From Candidatus Petromonas tenebris (GTDB taxonomy: Bacteria; Bacillota; Clostridia; Peptostreptococcales; Caminicellaceae), in contig JACCKY010000014.1 of assembly GCA_014236755.1 (NCBI GenBank), positions 1-64,000 on the forward strand: 64,000 nucleotides of DNA, in the 5' to 3' direction. Each line of letters begins with the position of its first letter. The first letter of the stretch is position 1. The translations under genes were made by a program, and so were the position numbers. This document shows positions 1 to 8,811 of the stretch, one piece after another. Below the pieces are notes generated by a model. The model had not been told where the DNA came from, made no database searches, and saw only the letters and a program-made list of their open reading frames with translations.

Positions 1-151
1 AGCCCTTTGGGCCCTTTGAACCACTAGATTTTCTTAGACTATTAGCAAATTTAGAAACATCAATTTGAGATAAAATCATTTCTAATTTAGTTTCTTGCTG
101 AAATTTTATAATTTCTTCAAAGGAAATCAGACTCATTTGTCGAATATACAT
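1..151 (-). CDS. N-terminus of a DDE transposase, cut by the window edge
   Basis: Reading leftwards from an ATG at 151 there is an open frame of 50 codons that runs off the window. It begins MYIRQMSLISFEEIIKF and continues to a Ser/Gly/Lys-rich stretch (SSGSKGPKG). This pattern resembles the N-terminus of DDE transposases of the IS1182/IS5-like type found in Clostridia; the family name is recalled, not searched. The catalytic part lies outside the window, so it is unknown whether the element is intact. The inverted repeat at 158-221 sits just upstream of the start and may belong to the end of this element. Confidence 0.55.
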   Translation of the reverse strand, partial: MYIRQMSLISFEEIIKFQQETKLEMILSQIDVSKFANSLRKSSGSKGPKG

Positions 152-157
152 TAAGTG

Positions 158-221
158 GTTTCACTCCCTTCGGGTGATTTTGGTCTCACTTAATCTATTC
201 GACATATTGGGAGTGAAACCC
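158..221. repeat. Inverted repeat upstream of the transposase start
   Basis: GGTTTCACTCCC at 158-169 is matched by GGGAGTGAAACC at 210-221, separated by about 40 bases. A smaller hairpin (TCACTCCCTTCGGGTGA) lies inside the left part. It may be part of the left end of the insertion element or a transcription stop protecting it. The rest of 222-460 is very AT-rich and shows no gene that I can support. Confidence 0.45.
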
Positions 222-460
222 TTTTTGTTTACAAAATAAATTTAGTAAAATCAACAATTTAGAAATATGAAATTTGCTCACATATAAAAATAGTACTATT
301 GTAAAAATCAAATTATTATAAAAATATTTATAACACTTGAGAAGATAATGTGTAGAGGGAATATTCAAAAGATATAATCAATTTACTATCGGTCGAATGG
401 ATTACAGTTATAATTAACATTTTTCAATGCCTACCAATAAAATAATACTTCCCACAAATA

Positions 461-1612
461 TCAGCATTTTGATAATTCCCCAGTAACAACAAGTTCAACA
501 TTTACAATACTTTCATGTAAATAGGGTAAATAATCTTTCCTAAAATTTCTTTGAATCTCTTTAAGACAAATGCAATTTTCCTTCAAGTAATCGTTCATCA
601 AATCATTTAATTTTTCTTTACTTGAATCTATTGAATCTTTTAAAGTTAAATTTACTTTTTTACAAATACGTTTTCGATATGGTACCTGAAATAACGCTTC
701 TTCTGGAAAAACTTTTCCACTATAACGATTATATTCAATTTCAGATTTTTTTATGTCAAATTCGTAGATAATCGGCAAATCAGGATATCTTCTTTTAAAA
801 TATCGTAACGTATTATCATAATCATCTATATTAAATTGCATTGTTTTTACAAACCATGGCGGTAGCTCATACCCTTTAAATCGACTATAGTTTTTATTCG
901 TAACAGGTACAGAATCTTTCAAAAGAGTCATTATAAATTTTTCTCCATCTTTTCTTATTAGTATAAAATCATCCAAATGATAGAAATAACTATAGGATAA
1001 TAATCTAAAGACTTCTCGCGAACGCCAAGTTAGGATAGGGTACTTGATTATATTTTCAGAATCAGTCAAATATCCGCTACCCATAAGAAAATATATAGGT
1101 GCTTGAATTTTTATTTTCGACAATTTGGATCTCAATTGAGAGATGAATTTTTTAGCTGTGTTTGTCAATAGCAAATTGAAAAGAATATAATTTTCCCTGA
1201 CTAGCTTATTCCTTATTTCATACGGATCCAAATCTAGAACATTCCACGATTTATCAATTTTTAAAAAACCATTGACAGCCACATCAAAGATGTTTTGCTC
1301 CTTCAAATTTCTCAATACCTCATTTATCATATCTTTATCAATTAAATGTATTTTTATAAACGATGAATATTCTTTTAATAACCCTGATAATGTCAAATCG
1401 TCAGTTTTCAGTTTAATATACCCGACCCGATTATTTACTTGTGATAATTCTTCAGTAAAATCTTTCAATACTATAACAGTATCAATGTTTTTTCCATCGA
1501 TTGGTAAGTTTTGCAAAAAAGAATCACTATTACTTGAAAAGAAAACAGTTCCATTTTCAGCATATTGAAATACAACTTTATCCTTTTGATAAACAATTCC
1601 CAATTGCCTCAT
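461..1612 (-). CDS. Degenerate hydantoinase/oxoprolinase (HyuA)-like protein, probable pseudoenzyme
   Basis: A 383-residue protein with no obvious active site. Residues about 140-210 align by eye, without large gaps, with the intact HyuA-like protein at 7237-8793: both share the order EN..x..LN/NLLLT..AK, then a Tyr/Phe-Leu strand, then IIKYPILT or AIKYPILT. The N-terminal phosphate loop of the intact copy (DVGGTNTD) is here replaced by YQKDKVVF, the second loop (DVGGTTSD) by a RKDGEKF stretch, and the GLGGGT motif is absent. The protein stops just after the strand that carries the adenosine motif in the intact copy, so it is about 135 residues shorter. I chose ATG at 1612 over GTG at 1615 because GGAAG lies suitably upstream. 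It is the last gene of a minus-strand unit with a DUF917 protein and a sigma-54 activator. The frame has no internal stops, so I infer a maintained, non-enzymatic role rather than a decaying pseudogene. Confidence 0.6.
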   Translation of the reverse strand: MRQLGIVYQKDKVVFQYAENGTVFFSSNSDSFLQNLPIDGKNIDTVIVLKDFTEELSQVNNRVGYIKLKTDDLTLSGLLKEYSSFIKIHLIDKDMINEVLRNLKEQNIFDVAVNGFLKIDKSWNVLDLDPYEIRNKLVRENYILFNLLLTNTAKKFISQLRSKLSKIKIQAPIYFLMGSGYLTDSENIIKYPILTWRSREVFRLLSYSYFYHLDDFILIRKDGEKFIMTLLKDSVPVTNKNYSRFKGYELPPWFVKTMQFNIDDYDNTLRYFKRRYPDLPIIYEFDIKKSEIEYNRYSGKVFPEEALFQVPYRKRICKKVNLTLKDSIDSSKEKLNDLMNDYLKENCICLKEIQRNFRKDYLPYLHESIVNVELVVTGELSKC

Positions 1613-1670
1613 CACATATCACTTCCAATCAAATTCTAAAAGTATTTTTCATAAAATATTCCTTGCTAAA

Positions 1671-2762
1671 CTAATAATGATAATAATATTGAAAATAAAT
1701 TTTTTCGAGGGATTCATAAATTGATTTAAATCCAAAAGATTTTGGTCCAATAACACTTAAAGCTGTCGGTGTTCTCAGTTGAAGGGGAGCTGGAGTTCCA
1801 ATAATTGCTACATTTTGTCCAACATGAATATCTGTCACATTAATAGGTTTTAATCGTTCCAAATCTATTATTGTGATCAAATCAGGAACACTTCCAATAA
1901 TTTTCTTATTTTTAAATATCATTAAATTTTCATTATGAAAATAAATATTATAATCTCCAATAACATATGAACTTATATTCGCATTATCCATATCATTTAT
2001 ATTATTTATCTGACCACGTACTAACTCGATTGATGTTCCATATAATGAATTTTTTGTAACTATTTTCAAATTTTGCAACAATTCATCATAAGTATTCGAT
2101 TTTATAAAAGCTTCTCCAATATTTATCGCAAATGTATACGTATTGGGAATCAAGATTGATTTTAAAACTTTATGAAGTGCTTGGTATCCTGTAAAGAAAG
2201 CCAATCCATTTGTTTGTGCTATTTTTTGGCGGATATTTAAATCAATATAACTGGCATCTTCATTATTATATACGTGGTAATTATTTTCAACATCTTGAAA
2301 AATGACTGGTGTAATTTTTATATTATTGAACTGAAATGTTGTCATCTGCATCTCAGGAAATGCACGTCCCATAGTATCTCCATCAATAATCGGTAAACCA
2401 GTGGTATAAGCTACAACGAGAGGATAAATCAAATTAATCCCGGCACCCTCAACTGTAAATAAAGTTCTAATTTTATTGCCTGTTGAAGCAGATAGTTTTT
2501 TTAACAAACTCTTTCCTTCTTTCCCGGTTGGCATATATTCTTCAATTACTTCTGGAGAACCAACAACCCCAACCGCTGCTCCATATTCATCTATTGATAA
2601 TTCATCTAGTCCAATCAAATCTACAGAAAATTCGTTATCAAAATAATTATCAATTATTTGTTTAATAAGATGAACCTTACCACCCCCTCCAGATCCTAAA
2701 AATTGACTTCCTATCAAGAGTGCTTTCAGATTTGATTTGTCTATTTTCTTCAAATTTAGCAC
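1671..2762 (-). CDS. DUF917 family protein (regulatory-side paralogue)
   Basis: A 363-residue protein clearly homologous along its length to the protein at 6146-7237. Shared motifs are GSGGGG near residue 25, an EGAG segment near 105 (EAGG in the paralogue), the block IIDGDTMGRAFPEMQMTTF near 125-145, and a C-terminal PDLI..I.LE..KP segment followed by LRTP. DUF917 (Pfam S-methyl thiohydantoin desulfurase family) usually sits next to hydantoinase/oxoprolinase-type ATPases. Here the neighbour is the degenerate HyuA-like protein, 58 bases downstream; the sigma-54 activator ends 35 bases upstream, so the three are probably cotranscribed. Unlike its HyuA partner it keeps the conserved motifs, so it may still bind the ligand. 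Catalytic activity cannot be judged. Confidence 0.85.
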   Translation of the reverse strand: MLNLKKIDKSNLKALLIGSQFLGSGGGGKVHLIKQIIDNYFDNEFSVDLIGLDELSIDEYGAAVGVVGSPEVIEEYMPTGKEGKSLLKKLSASTGNKIRTLFTVEGAGINLIYPLVVAYTTGLPIIDGDTMGRAFPEMQMTTFQFNNIKITPVIFQDVENNYHVYNNEDASYIDLNIRQKIAQTNGLAFFTGYQALHKVLKSILIPNTYTFAINIGEAFIKSNTYDELLQNLKIVTKNSLYGTSIELVRGQINNINDMDNANISSYVIGDYNIYFHNENLMIFKNKKIIGSVPDLITIIDLERLKPINVTDIHVGQNVAIIGTPAPLQLRTPTALSVIGPKSFGFKSIYESLEKIYFQYYYHY

Positions 2763-2797
2763 CTCACTTATAAAATATTTTAAAAGTTTCTTTTGAA

Positions 2798-4378
2798 TTA
2801 AGTAATATCATACTTTTTTAACCATCTATATAAAGTTGCTAAACTAATACCTAAAAATTCTGCTAATTGTTTTTTGTTCTCACTTGAATAACCAAATTCA
2901 TCAAGCAAATGAATCAGCTCTTGCTTATTGGGTTTTCGTGATTTATTAGAATATTTATTCCTCTTTGTATTAATATATATTTCTCTTTTTTCATCTATTG
3001 TTTGATTTAATATTTCTCTAGGAAGTGTCTGTGTCGTAATTATTTCTTTTTCTTCAGTTGAGACAATATATTCTACTATATTCATCAGTTCTCTGATATT
3101 TCCTGGCCATCGATACCGTTTTAGGATATTAATAACTTCTTTAGAAGGAATTTTGAAAGGTTTGTTGTTAATAATACAATGTTTTTTAATATAATAATGA
3201 ATTATATTTTCAATATCATCAGTTCTTTCTCTAAGAGGGGGTATGTATATTGGAATAACATTTAATCTGTAAAAAAGATCTTTTCTAAATTCCTTTTTTT
3301 TTATCATATCTTCTAAATTTTGATGTGTTGCACTAATAATTCTAACATCTACTTTAATCGGTTTTATCCCACCAACTTTTTCAATGACTTTTTCTTGAAG
3401 AACTCTCAAAATTTTTGCTTGAAGATTTAAAGACATATCACCAATTTCATCAAGAAAAAGCGTTCCATTATTTGCCGCTTCAAATTTTCCAATTTTACCG
3501 CTTTTTAAAGCTCCTGTGAAAGAACCCTTTTCATATCCAAATAACTCACTTTCTAAAAGATTCTCAGGAATTGAAGCACAGTTAACTGCGACAAAAGGCT
3601 GATTGGCTCTATGACTCTTGTCATGAATTAATTTTGCAAATTGTTCTTTTCCTACCCCACTTTCACCCCTAATTAAAACTGTTGAATCTATAGTGGCAAT
3701 CTTATCAATAGTGTCGAGCACTTCAATCAATTTCGAATTCTGACCAATAATAGTGTTTTCAACAACACTTTTTCGAATTTCTGTCTTATCAATAATTGGT
3801 TGGGAATTTTCAATTTTTTTAGCATAAAAGAAATTTCCATTTGTAGATGTGAAGGCTTTCCTAAAAATTTTATATGTCAAATGTTTTTTGCTCACTTCAT
3901 CAATTCCTGTATTAGTTGAATTGATTGAAATTTGTTTTTCATTAATCAACTTTTCCAATTCAATATGTTTTGATACCTTGTTCTCATAAATTTTTTTATT
4001 ATGCTCATCTAAAAATAAGACACCCATTTCCATCACGTCGCCGATTTCTTGTATCATTTGAAAATAAATATTTTCACGTTTTTGCAGCCTCGTATTTTCG
4101 AGAAAAAGATTCAACAATTTTAGATGCAGTCCATAATTTTCGTCAAATTTTTCTTTTATCCACAGAACTGCAATTTCATGATGGAAACTAACTCTTGCAT
4201 CAGATGGGAAATCTCGAATTACACAATTTTCATATTGCTCATAATAAAATTTGAAATTTCTAAATTCAACAGGTATACCATGCGTATAAAGTATTTTTTC
4301 TCTGTTAAATAAAAGTATTGTCTTATAGTTAAATTCATCGTAAATTCTCAAGAATCTTTTCAATTTTTCAGTTACCAT
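2798..4378 (-). CDS. Sigma-54-dependent transcriptional activator (AAA+ enhancer-binding protein)
   Basis: A 526-residue bacterial enhancer-binding protein. Residues 1-200 hold no sensor domain I recognise with certainty; there is a weak PAS-like segment near 110-185. The AAA+ domain follows, with Walker A GESGVGKE near 238-245, the sigma-54 contact loop GSFTGA near 285-290 (a Ser variant of GAFTGA), Walker B LFLDEIGDM near 306-314 and an RLNVIPI segment. Residues about 485-526 form a Fis-type helix-turn-helix (QLAEFLGISLATLYRWLKKY). It is transcribed away from the permease operon, whose perfect -24/-12 promoter and phased ATGAGAA repeats lie in the shared intergenic region, so I infer it activates that operon. 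The absence of a clear ligand domain makes the two enzyme-like proteins encoded downstream candidates for the sensing role. Confidence 0.93.
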   Translation of the reverse strand: MVTEKLKRFLRIYDEFNYKTILLFNREKILYTHGIPVEFRNFKFYYEQYENCVIRDFPSDARVSFHHEIAVLWIKEKFDENYGLHLKLLNLFLENTRLQKRENIYFQMIQEIGDVMEMGVLFLDEHNKKIYENKVSKHIELEKLINEKQISINSTNTGIDEVSKKHLTYKIFRKAFTSTNGNFFYAKKIENSQPIIDKTEIRKSVVENTIIGQNSKLIEVLDTIDKIATIDSTVLIRGESGVGKEQFAKLIHDKSHRANQPFVAVNCASIPENLLESELFGYEKGSFTGALKSGKIGKFEAANNGTLFLDEIGDMSLNLQAKILRVLQEKVIEKVGGIKPIKVDVRIISATHQNLEDMIKKKEFRKDLFYRLNVIPIYIPPLRERTDDIENIIHYYIKKHCIINNKPFKIPSKEVINILKRYRWPGNIRELMNIVEYIVSTEEKEIITTQTLPREILNQTIDEKREIYINTKRNKYSNKSRKPNKQELIHLLDEFGYSSENKKQLAEFLGISLATLYRWLKKYDIT

Positions 4379-4548
4379 TTGATCACTCCAACATTAAATG
4401 AATTGAATCCCTTCATTCTTAATCCTTTCAACAAGACTATCAAATAAAATGAATCACGTAATCATATAATTATTGAAAGAATTTATTTTTTTGTAATAAA
4501 GTATATTGCTATCAGTATATATGAAAATCTATTTAAAAGCAATATAAT

Positions 4549-4605
4549 ATGAGAAAATATGAGAAAAAATGAGAATATGAGCCAAAAAATGAGAATATAT
4601 GAGAA
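4549..4605 (+). promoter_or_regulatory. Phased ATGAGAA repeats, candidate enhancer for the sigma-54 activator
   Basis: ATGAGAA occurs at 4549, 4559, 4569, 4589 and 4599, with a variant ATGAGCC at 4577. The starts are therefore about one helical turn apart, and an inverted half-site TCTCA follows at 4613. The block lies about 120-180 bases upstream of the -24 element, the usual distance for activator sites of sigma-54 promoters. The binding protein is inferred from position, not shown. Confidence 0.6.
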
Positions 4606-4726
4606 ACAATCATCTCAACCACTCAGAAATTTCATAATTTCTAGAAAAAATATTTACAATTATTGGATGACACACCTTTATTTATGCAAATTTTCTGTTT
4701 TTTTTGCATATTTCAAAAATATTTTT

Positions 4727-4742
4727 TGGCACACAATTTGCT
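4727..4742 (+). promoter_or_regulatory. Sigma-54 (-24/-12) promoter of the permease-DUF917-HyuA-racemase operon
   Basis: TGGCACACAATTTGCT matches the sigma-54 consensus TGGCAC-N5-TTGCT exactly. It lies 55 bases before the permease start, leaving room for a transcription start near 4754 and the AGGAGG-like site (CGGAGGTG) at about 4784-4791. This directly explains the divergently encoded sigma-54 activator. Confidence 0.9.
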
Positions 4743-4797
4743 TTAAATAATGACAAGGCATTACCAATTAATTTAATAAACTACGGAGGTGTAAAGA

Positions 4798-6105
4798 ATG
4801 TCACACGAAAGGAAAAAAAGTAAACTTATTGAAAAACACGCTTTAGAAAGCATTCCTGATTCTGAAAGAAAGCATTGGATCAGCATTGCAATGATATGGA
4901 TTGGCGCAATTATTAGTGTCTCTTCATTGATGGTTGGAGGAGTGCTTGTATCAGGATTACCATTACTTCATGCTATTCTTGCTGGATTGACCGGTTATGG
5001 AATTGTCGTCCTTTATATGACCTTCCAGGGCATTCAAGGAGCTGATCTAGGTCGACCGACTGTAGCTTCTGCAAGTTCAGCATTTGGGAAAAAAGGAGCA
5101 TCATTTATTATATCTTTTATAATTGGTGTTTCTGTTATGGGGTGGTTTGGTGTCCAAACAAGCATTACAGGAAGTGCTTTTTCTAGCATCATGAAAGATT
5201 GGATTGGAATCAATATTCCTGTTCAACTCTCCTCTGCATTATGGGGCATTATTATGCTTACAACAGCTATTTACGGATATAAAGCTCTTGCTTATCTTAA
5301 TTATGTTGCTGTCCCGTCATTGTTTATTCTTTCACTTTATGGGATTGTAACAGTCATCTCTAAATTTGGTCTGAGCACATTGTTCAATTACACACCTAGT
5401 ACCTCGCTTTCTTTCTGGCAAGGCGTTGCTATAACAGTTGGTGGATTCGCAGTTGGAGGTGTTATAGCCCCAGATTATTCACGTTATGCAAGAGATCGAA
5501 AAGGTGCTATCCTTTCGTCACTTTTTGGTGTTCTCCCTATGGGAATCTTCTTGTTGATAGCTGGAGCATTAATGTCTATCATGGCAGGAACAGCAGATAT
5601 GACATCAGTAGTTTCTAGCTTAGGGTTTCCTTTTATCGGACTTCTTATTTTAATTCTTGCAACATGGACAACTAATGCAGTTAATGCTTATTCTGCTGGA
5701 ATTGCAATCACAAGTATGTTTCAGTTAAAAGATGAAAAACGAGCTATGGCTACAGCTATTGCAGGTCTAATTGGTACATTACTTGCGGTATTTGGTATTA
5801 TGAATCACTTTGTTCCATTTTTAATTACTTTGACTTCAGGAATTTCTCCAATAGCAGGTGTAATGATCGCTGATTATTGGATTAAATTGAAAGGTAATAA
5901 AGAACAGTGGAGGGAACGTGAAGGCATTCATTGGATTGGTGTTATTGCATGGATTAGTGGATTCATAGTTGGCTATTTTATCACCTTTGGAAGTGCACCA
6001 ATCAATGCAATTATTACAGCAATGATTGTAAATGTTGTTTTTGATAAGATATTTATTAAAACTAGTCAAAATCCTGAAATAGTGAATACAACACAAGAAC
6101 AATAA
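4798..6105 (+). CDS. NCS1-family cytosine/purine/hydantoin permease
   Basis: A 435-residue integral membrane protein with about 12 hydrophobic segments, a charged N-terminus ending in a HALESIPDSERKHW block, and the mid-protein motif GGVIAPDYSRYARD typical of nucleobase:cation symporter-1 proteins (CodB-like). It probably imports a cyclic amide, nucleobase or hydantoin-type substrate with a cation. It is first in the sigma-54 operon; the next gene starts 40 bases downstream with its own GGAGG. The neighbours (DUF917, HyuA-like ATPase, racemase) favour a hydantoin or related ring amide over cytosine, but substrate specificity cannot be read from the sequence. Confidence 0.88.
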   Translation: MSHERKKSKLIEKHALESIPDSERKHWISIAMIWIGAIISVSSLMVGGVLVSGLPLLHAILAGLTGYGIVVLYMTFQGIQGADLGRPTVASASSAFGKKGASFIISFIIGVSVMGWFGVQTSITGSAFSSIMKDWIGINIPVQLSSALWGIIMLTTAIYGYKALAYLNYVAVPSLFILSLYGIVTVISKFGLSTLFNYTPSTSLSFWQGVAITVGGFAVGGVIAPDYSRYARDRKGAILSSLFGVLPMGIFLLIAGALMSIMAGTADMTSVVSSLGFPFIGLLILILATWTTNAVNAYSAGIAITSMFQLKDEKRAMATAIAGLIGTLLAVFGIMNHFVPFLITLTSGISPIAGVMIADYWIKLKGNKEQWREREGIHWIGVIAWISGFIVGYFITFGSAPINAIITAMIVNVVFDKIFIKTSQNPEIVNTTQEQ

Positions 6106-6145
6106 CATTACAATCGTTCAATATAAAAAAATAGGAGGAATTATA

Positions 6146-7237
6146 ATGCGAAAAATTGATTCTCAAGCACTTGAAGATATTGCTTTAGGAGCTGCCCTTT
6201 TAGGAACCGGTGGTGGTGGAGATCCTTATGTTGGAAAATTAATGGCTAAACAGGCCATCGAAGAATATGGTCCAGTGACTTTATTAAGTCCTGATGAAGT
6301 GCCGGAAGATGCTTTAGTAGTACCTTCTGCAATGATGGGAGCCCCAACGGTCTTAGTAGAAAAACTAATGAATGGAGAAGAGCTAATTCGTTCTTTTAAA
6401 GGATTAGAAAATTATCTCGGCAAAAAAATATATGCTACTCTCCCTATTGAGGCAGGAGGGGTAAATTCCATGATTCCATTTGTGGTTGCTGCTCGCATGG
6501 GAATCCCTATAATCGATGCAGATGGTATGGGGCGTGCCTTCCCAGAACTTCAAATGCTAACATTTCATTTAGGCGGACTAAATGCAACTCCTATGGTTCT
6601 ATCTGATGAAAAAGGTAATGATATTATTTTTAAAACCGTAAATAACTATTTCACTGAAAATTCTGCTAGAAGCACAGTAGTATTGATGGGTGGATCAGCA
6701 ACACTTAGTATCTATCCTATGACTGGAAAAGATGTAAAAGAACATGGTGTCACTGGAATCATATCATTCTCTGAAAAAATTGGTAAGGGAATTAAGGAAT
6801 CTCGTAAAAATGGACAAAATCCTATAGATGTGCTGCAACAAATAACGGGTGGTTTTGAATTATTTAGAGGAAAAGTTACTGATGTCCTTCGAAAAACAGA
6901 AGGAGGTTTTAACAAGGGTCAAGCTGTAATTGATGGATTGGAAAGTTATAAAGGTGAAACACTAGTTGTAGAGTTTCAAAATGAAAATTTGATTGCTCGC
7001 AAGGGTGAAAAAATTCTAGCAACGACTCCCGATCTAATTTGTATAGTAAATTTAGAAACTTCTATTCCTTTTACAACTGAAGCACTCAAATATGGTCAAC
7101 GAGTTTTGGTATTAGGCATCCCATGCGATCCAAAATTTAGAACCCCTGAAGGAATAAAAACTGTCGGACCACGATATTTTAAATATGATATAGATTATGT
7201 GCCAATTGAGGATTTAGTGAAAGGAGATGTTAAATAA
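6146..7237 (+). CDS. DUF917 family protein (S-methyl thiohydantoin desulfurase family)
   Basis: A 363-residue soluble protein with the family hallmarks: GTGGGGDP near residue 22, IEAGGVNS near 102, PIIDADGMGRAFPELQM near 122-138, and a C-terminal PDLICIVNLE then FRTPEG. DUF917 proteins are commonly paired with hydantoinase/oxoprolinase ATPases, and here the HyuA-like gene starts on the last base of this gene (TAATG overlap), so the two are translationally coupled and probably form a complex. The likely substrate class is a cyclic amide or thiohydantoin; the precise reaction is not known to me. Preceded by AGGAGGAA. Confidence 0.88.
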   Translation: MRKIDSQALEDIALGAALLGTGGGGDPYVGKLMAKQAIEEYGPVTLLSPDEVPEDALVVPSAMMGAPTVLVEKLMNGEELIRSFKGLENYLGKKIYATLPIEAGGVNSMIPFVVAARMGIPIIDADGMGRAFPELQMLTFHLGGLNATPMVLSDEKGNDIIFKTVNNYFTENSARSTVVLMGGSATLSIYPMTGKDVKEHGVTGIISFSEKIGKGIKESRKNGQNPIDVLQQITGGFELFRGKVTDVLRKTEGGFNKGQAVIDGLESYKGETLVVEFQNENLIARKGEKILATTPDLICIVNLETSIPFTTEALKYGQRVLVLGIPCDPKFRTPEGIKTVGPRYFKYDIDYVPIEDLVKGDVK

Positions 7238-8793
7238 TGGGATACCGTATAGGAATTGATGTAGGAGGTACAAATACTGATGCCGTAATAGTTGATGAAA
7301 ATTTAAATCTTGTTGAAAGTATAAAAACACCAACAACAACTGATGTTACAACTGGAATTTTTAATGCTCTCAGTGGCGTTTTGAAAAAATCTGGAATTGA
7401 TAAAAATAAGATAACATATGCTATGTTAGGTACTACCCATTGTACTAATGCAATTGTAGAACGAAAAAAACTTTGTAAAGTGGGGGTTATCCGAATCGGC
7501 AAGCCTGCTTCAGCAGCAATTAGTGCGATGTCTGACTGGCCAGGTGATTTGAAAAAAGCCATTAGTGATAATTACTTCTTGGTTTCTGGTGGACATGAAT
7601 TTGATGGTCGAGAAATTGCACCTCTAGATGAAAATGAAATTCGTACTGTGGCTAAAAGCCTTAAGGGTAAAGTTGATTCTATTGCAATTACTTCAATCTT
7701 TTCATTTGTTTCAGCTAATCATGAAAATCGAGCAGCTCAAATCTTAAGAGAAGAGTTAGGTGATATTTTTATATCTCTTTCTCACGAAATTGGCTCATTG
7801 GGATTATTGGAAAGAGAAAATGCAACTATATTAAATTCAGCTTTAACAGATGTAGCTAAAACCATGGCATTATCTTTTAAAGAGGGACTCAGTCGAGAAG
7901 GCGTTAATAATGCAAAAGTCTATTTATGCCAAAATGACGGAACTCTTATGTCTGTAGATTATGCTATTAAATACCCTATTCTAACTATTGCATGTGGTCC
8001 AACAAATAGTATTCGTGGCGCATCCTTTTTAACTAAAAAAAGCAACGCAATTGTATTAGATGTGGGGGGCACTACAAGTGATATCGGGGTAATTGTAAAT
8101 AACTTTCCAAGAGAATCTTCACTAGCAGTAACAATCGGTGGCGCACGCACTAATTTTCGAATGCCTGACCTAATCTCCATAGGTTTAGGCGGAGGTACTA
8201 TCATTCATGAAAAAGAGGGAGAAATCCAAATTGGACCTCAAAGTGTTGGATACAAAATTACCGAAGAAGCTCTTGTTTTTGGCGGAAAAACTTTAACTGC
8301 TACAGATATCGCTGTACGCCTAGGTGTAGCACAAGTTGGAGATCCTCAAAAAGTAGCACACATTGATGAAAACTTTGCTAGAAGAGCCTATGATAAAATG
8401 ATGCAGTTAGTTAGTGATAGTATTGATAAAATGAAGCTTTCTAACGCCGATGCAGAGGTTATCTTAGTAGGAGGAGGAAGTATTCTTATCAGCGATAAAC
8501 TAGATGGAGTTTCTGAGATTTTACGTCCTGAAAACTTTGCGGTCGCAAATGCTCTGGGCTCAGCTATCGCCCAAGTAAGTGGGCAGGTAGAACTGGTGTA
8601 TAAGTTGGATTCTATCAGTCGAGAAAAAGCTTTAGAAGAAACTAGAAAAATAGTCATAAATGAAGCGATTAAAGCTGGTGCAGACCCATCTAGTATAAAG
8701 ATTGTTGAAATTGAAGATATTCCTCTAGCATACCTTCCAGGTAATGCTACAAGAATTCGTGCAAAAGCTGCTGGTGATCTTTCAAGTAACTAA
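7237..8793 (+). CDS. Hydantoinase/oxoprolinase family ATPase (HyuA-like)
   Basis: A 518-residue ASKHA-fold protein. The N-terminal phosphate motif IGIDVGGTNTDAVIVD is at residues 4-19, a TNAIVERK segment near 70, the second phosphate motif LDVGGTTSDIGV near 275, GLGGGTI near 313 and the adenosine motif ILVGGGS near 410. These are the ATP-binding elements of ATP-dependent hydantoinases and 5-oxoprolinases. At 518 residues it is shorter than classical N-methylhydantoinase A (about 700) and has no HyuB partner in view; instead it overlaps the DUF917 gene. I infer ATP-driven opening or activation of a cyclic amide jointly with the DUF917 protein. A degenerate relative is encoded at 461-1612. Confidence 0.9.
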   Translation: MGYRIGIDVGGTNTDAVIVDENLNLVESIKTPTTTDVTTGIFNALSGVLKKSGIDKNKITYAMLGTTHCTNAIVERKKLCKVGVIRIGKPASAAISAMSDWPGDLKKAISDNYFLVSGGHEFDGREIAPLDENEIRTVAKSLKGKVDSIAITSIFSFVSANHENRAAQILREELGDIFISLSHEIGSLGLLERENATILNSALTDVAKTMALSFKEGLSREGVNNAKVYLCQNDGTLMSVDYAIKYPILTIACGPTNSIRGASFLTKKSNAIVLDVGGTTSDIGVIVNNFPRESSLAVTIGGARTNFRMPDLISIGLGGGTIIHEKEGEIQIGPQSVGYKITEEALVFGGKTLTATDIAVRLGVAQVGDPQKVAHIDENFARRAYDKMMQLVSDSIDKMKLSNADAEVILVGGGSILISDKLDGVSEILRPENFAVANALGSAIAQVSGQVELVYKLDSISREKALEETRKIVINEAIKAGADPSSIKIVEIEDIPLAYLPGNATRIRAKAAGDLSSN

Positions 8794-8811
8794 ATTTAGG
8801 AGGTAATTATA

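Noticed and set aside
461-1612. Calling the HyuA-like gene a plain pseudogene
   Set aside because: It has 383 codons without a stop or frameshift, a usable start site and operon position; only the catalytic motifs are lost.
7237-8793. Calling the gene N-methylhydantoinase A (hyuA) or 5-oxoprolinase outright
   Set aside because: It is about 200 residues shorter than those enzymes and lacks the HyuB partner; only the ATPase family is certain.
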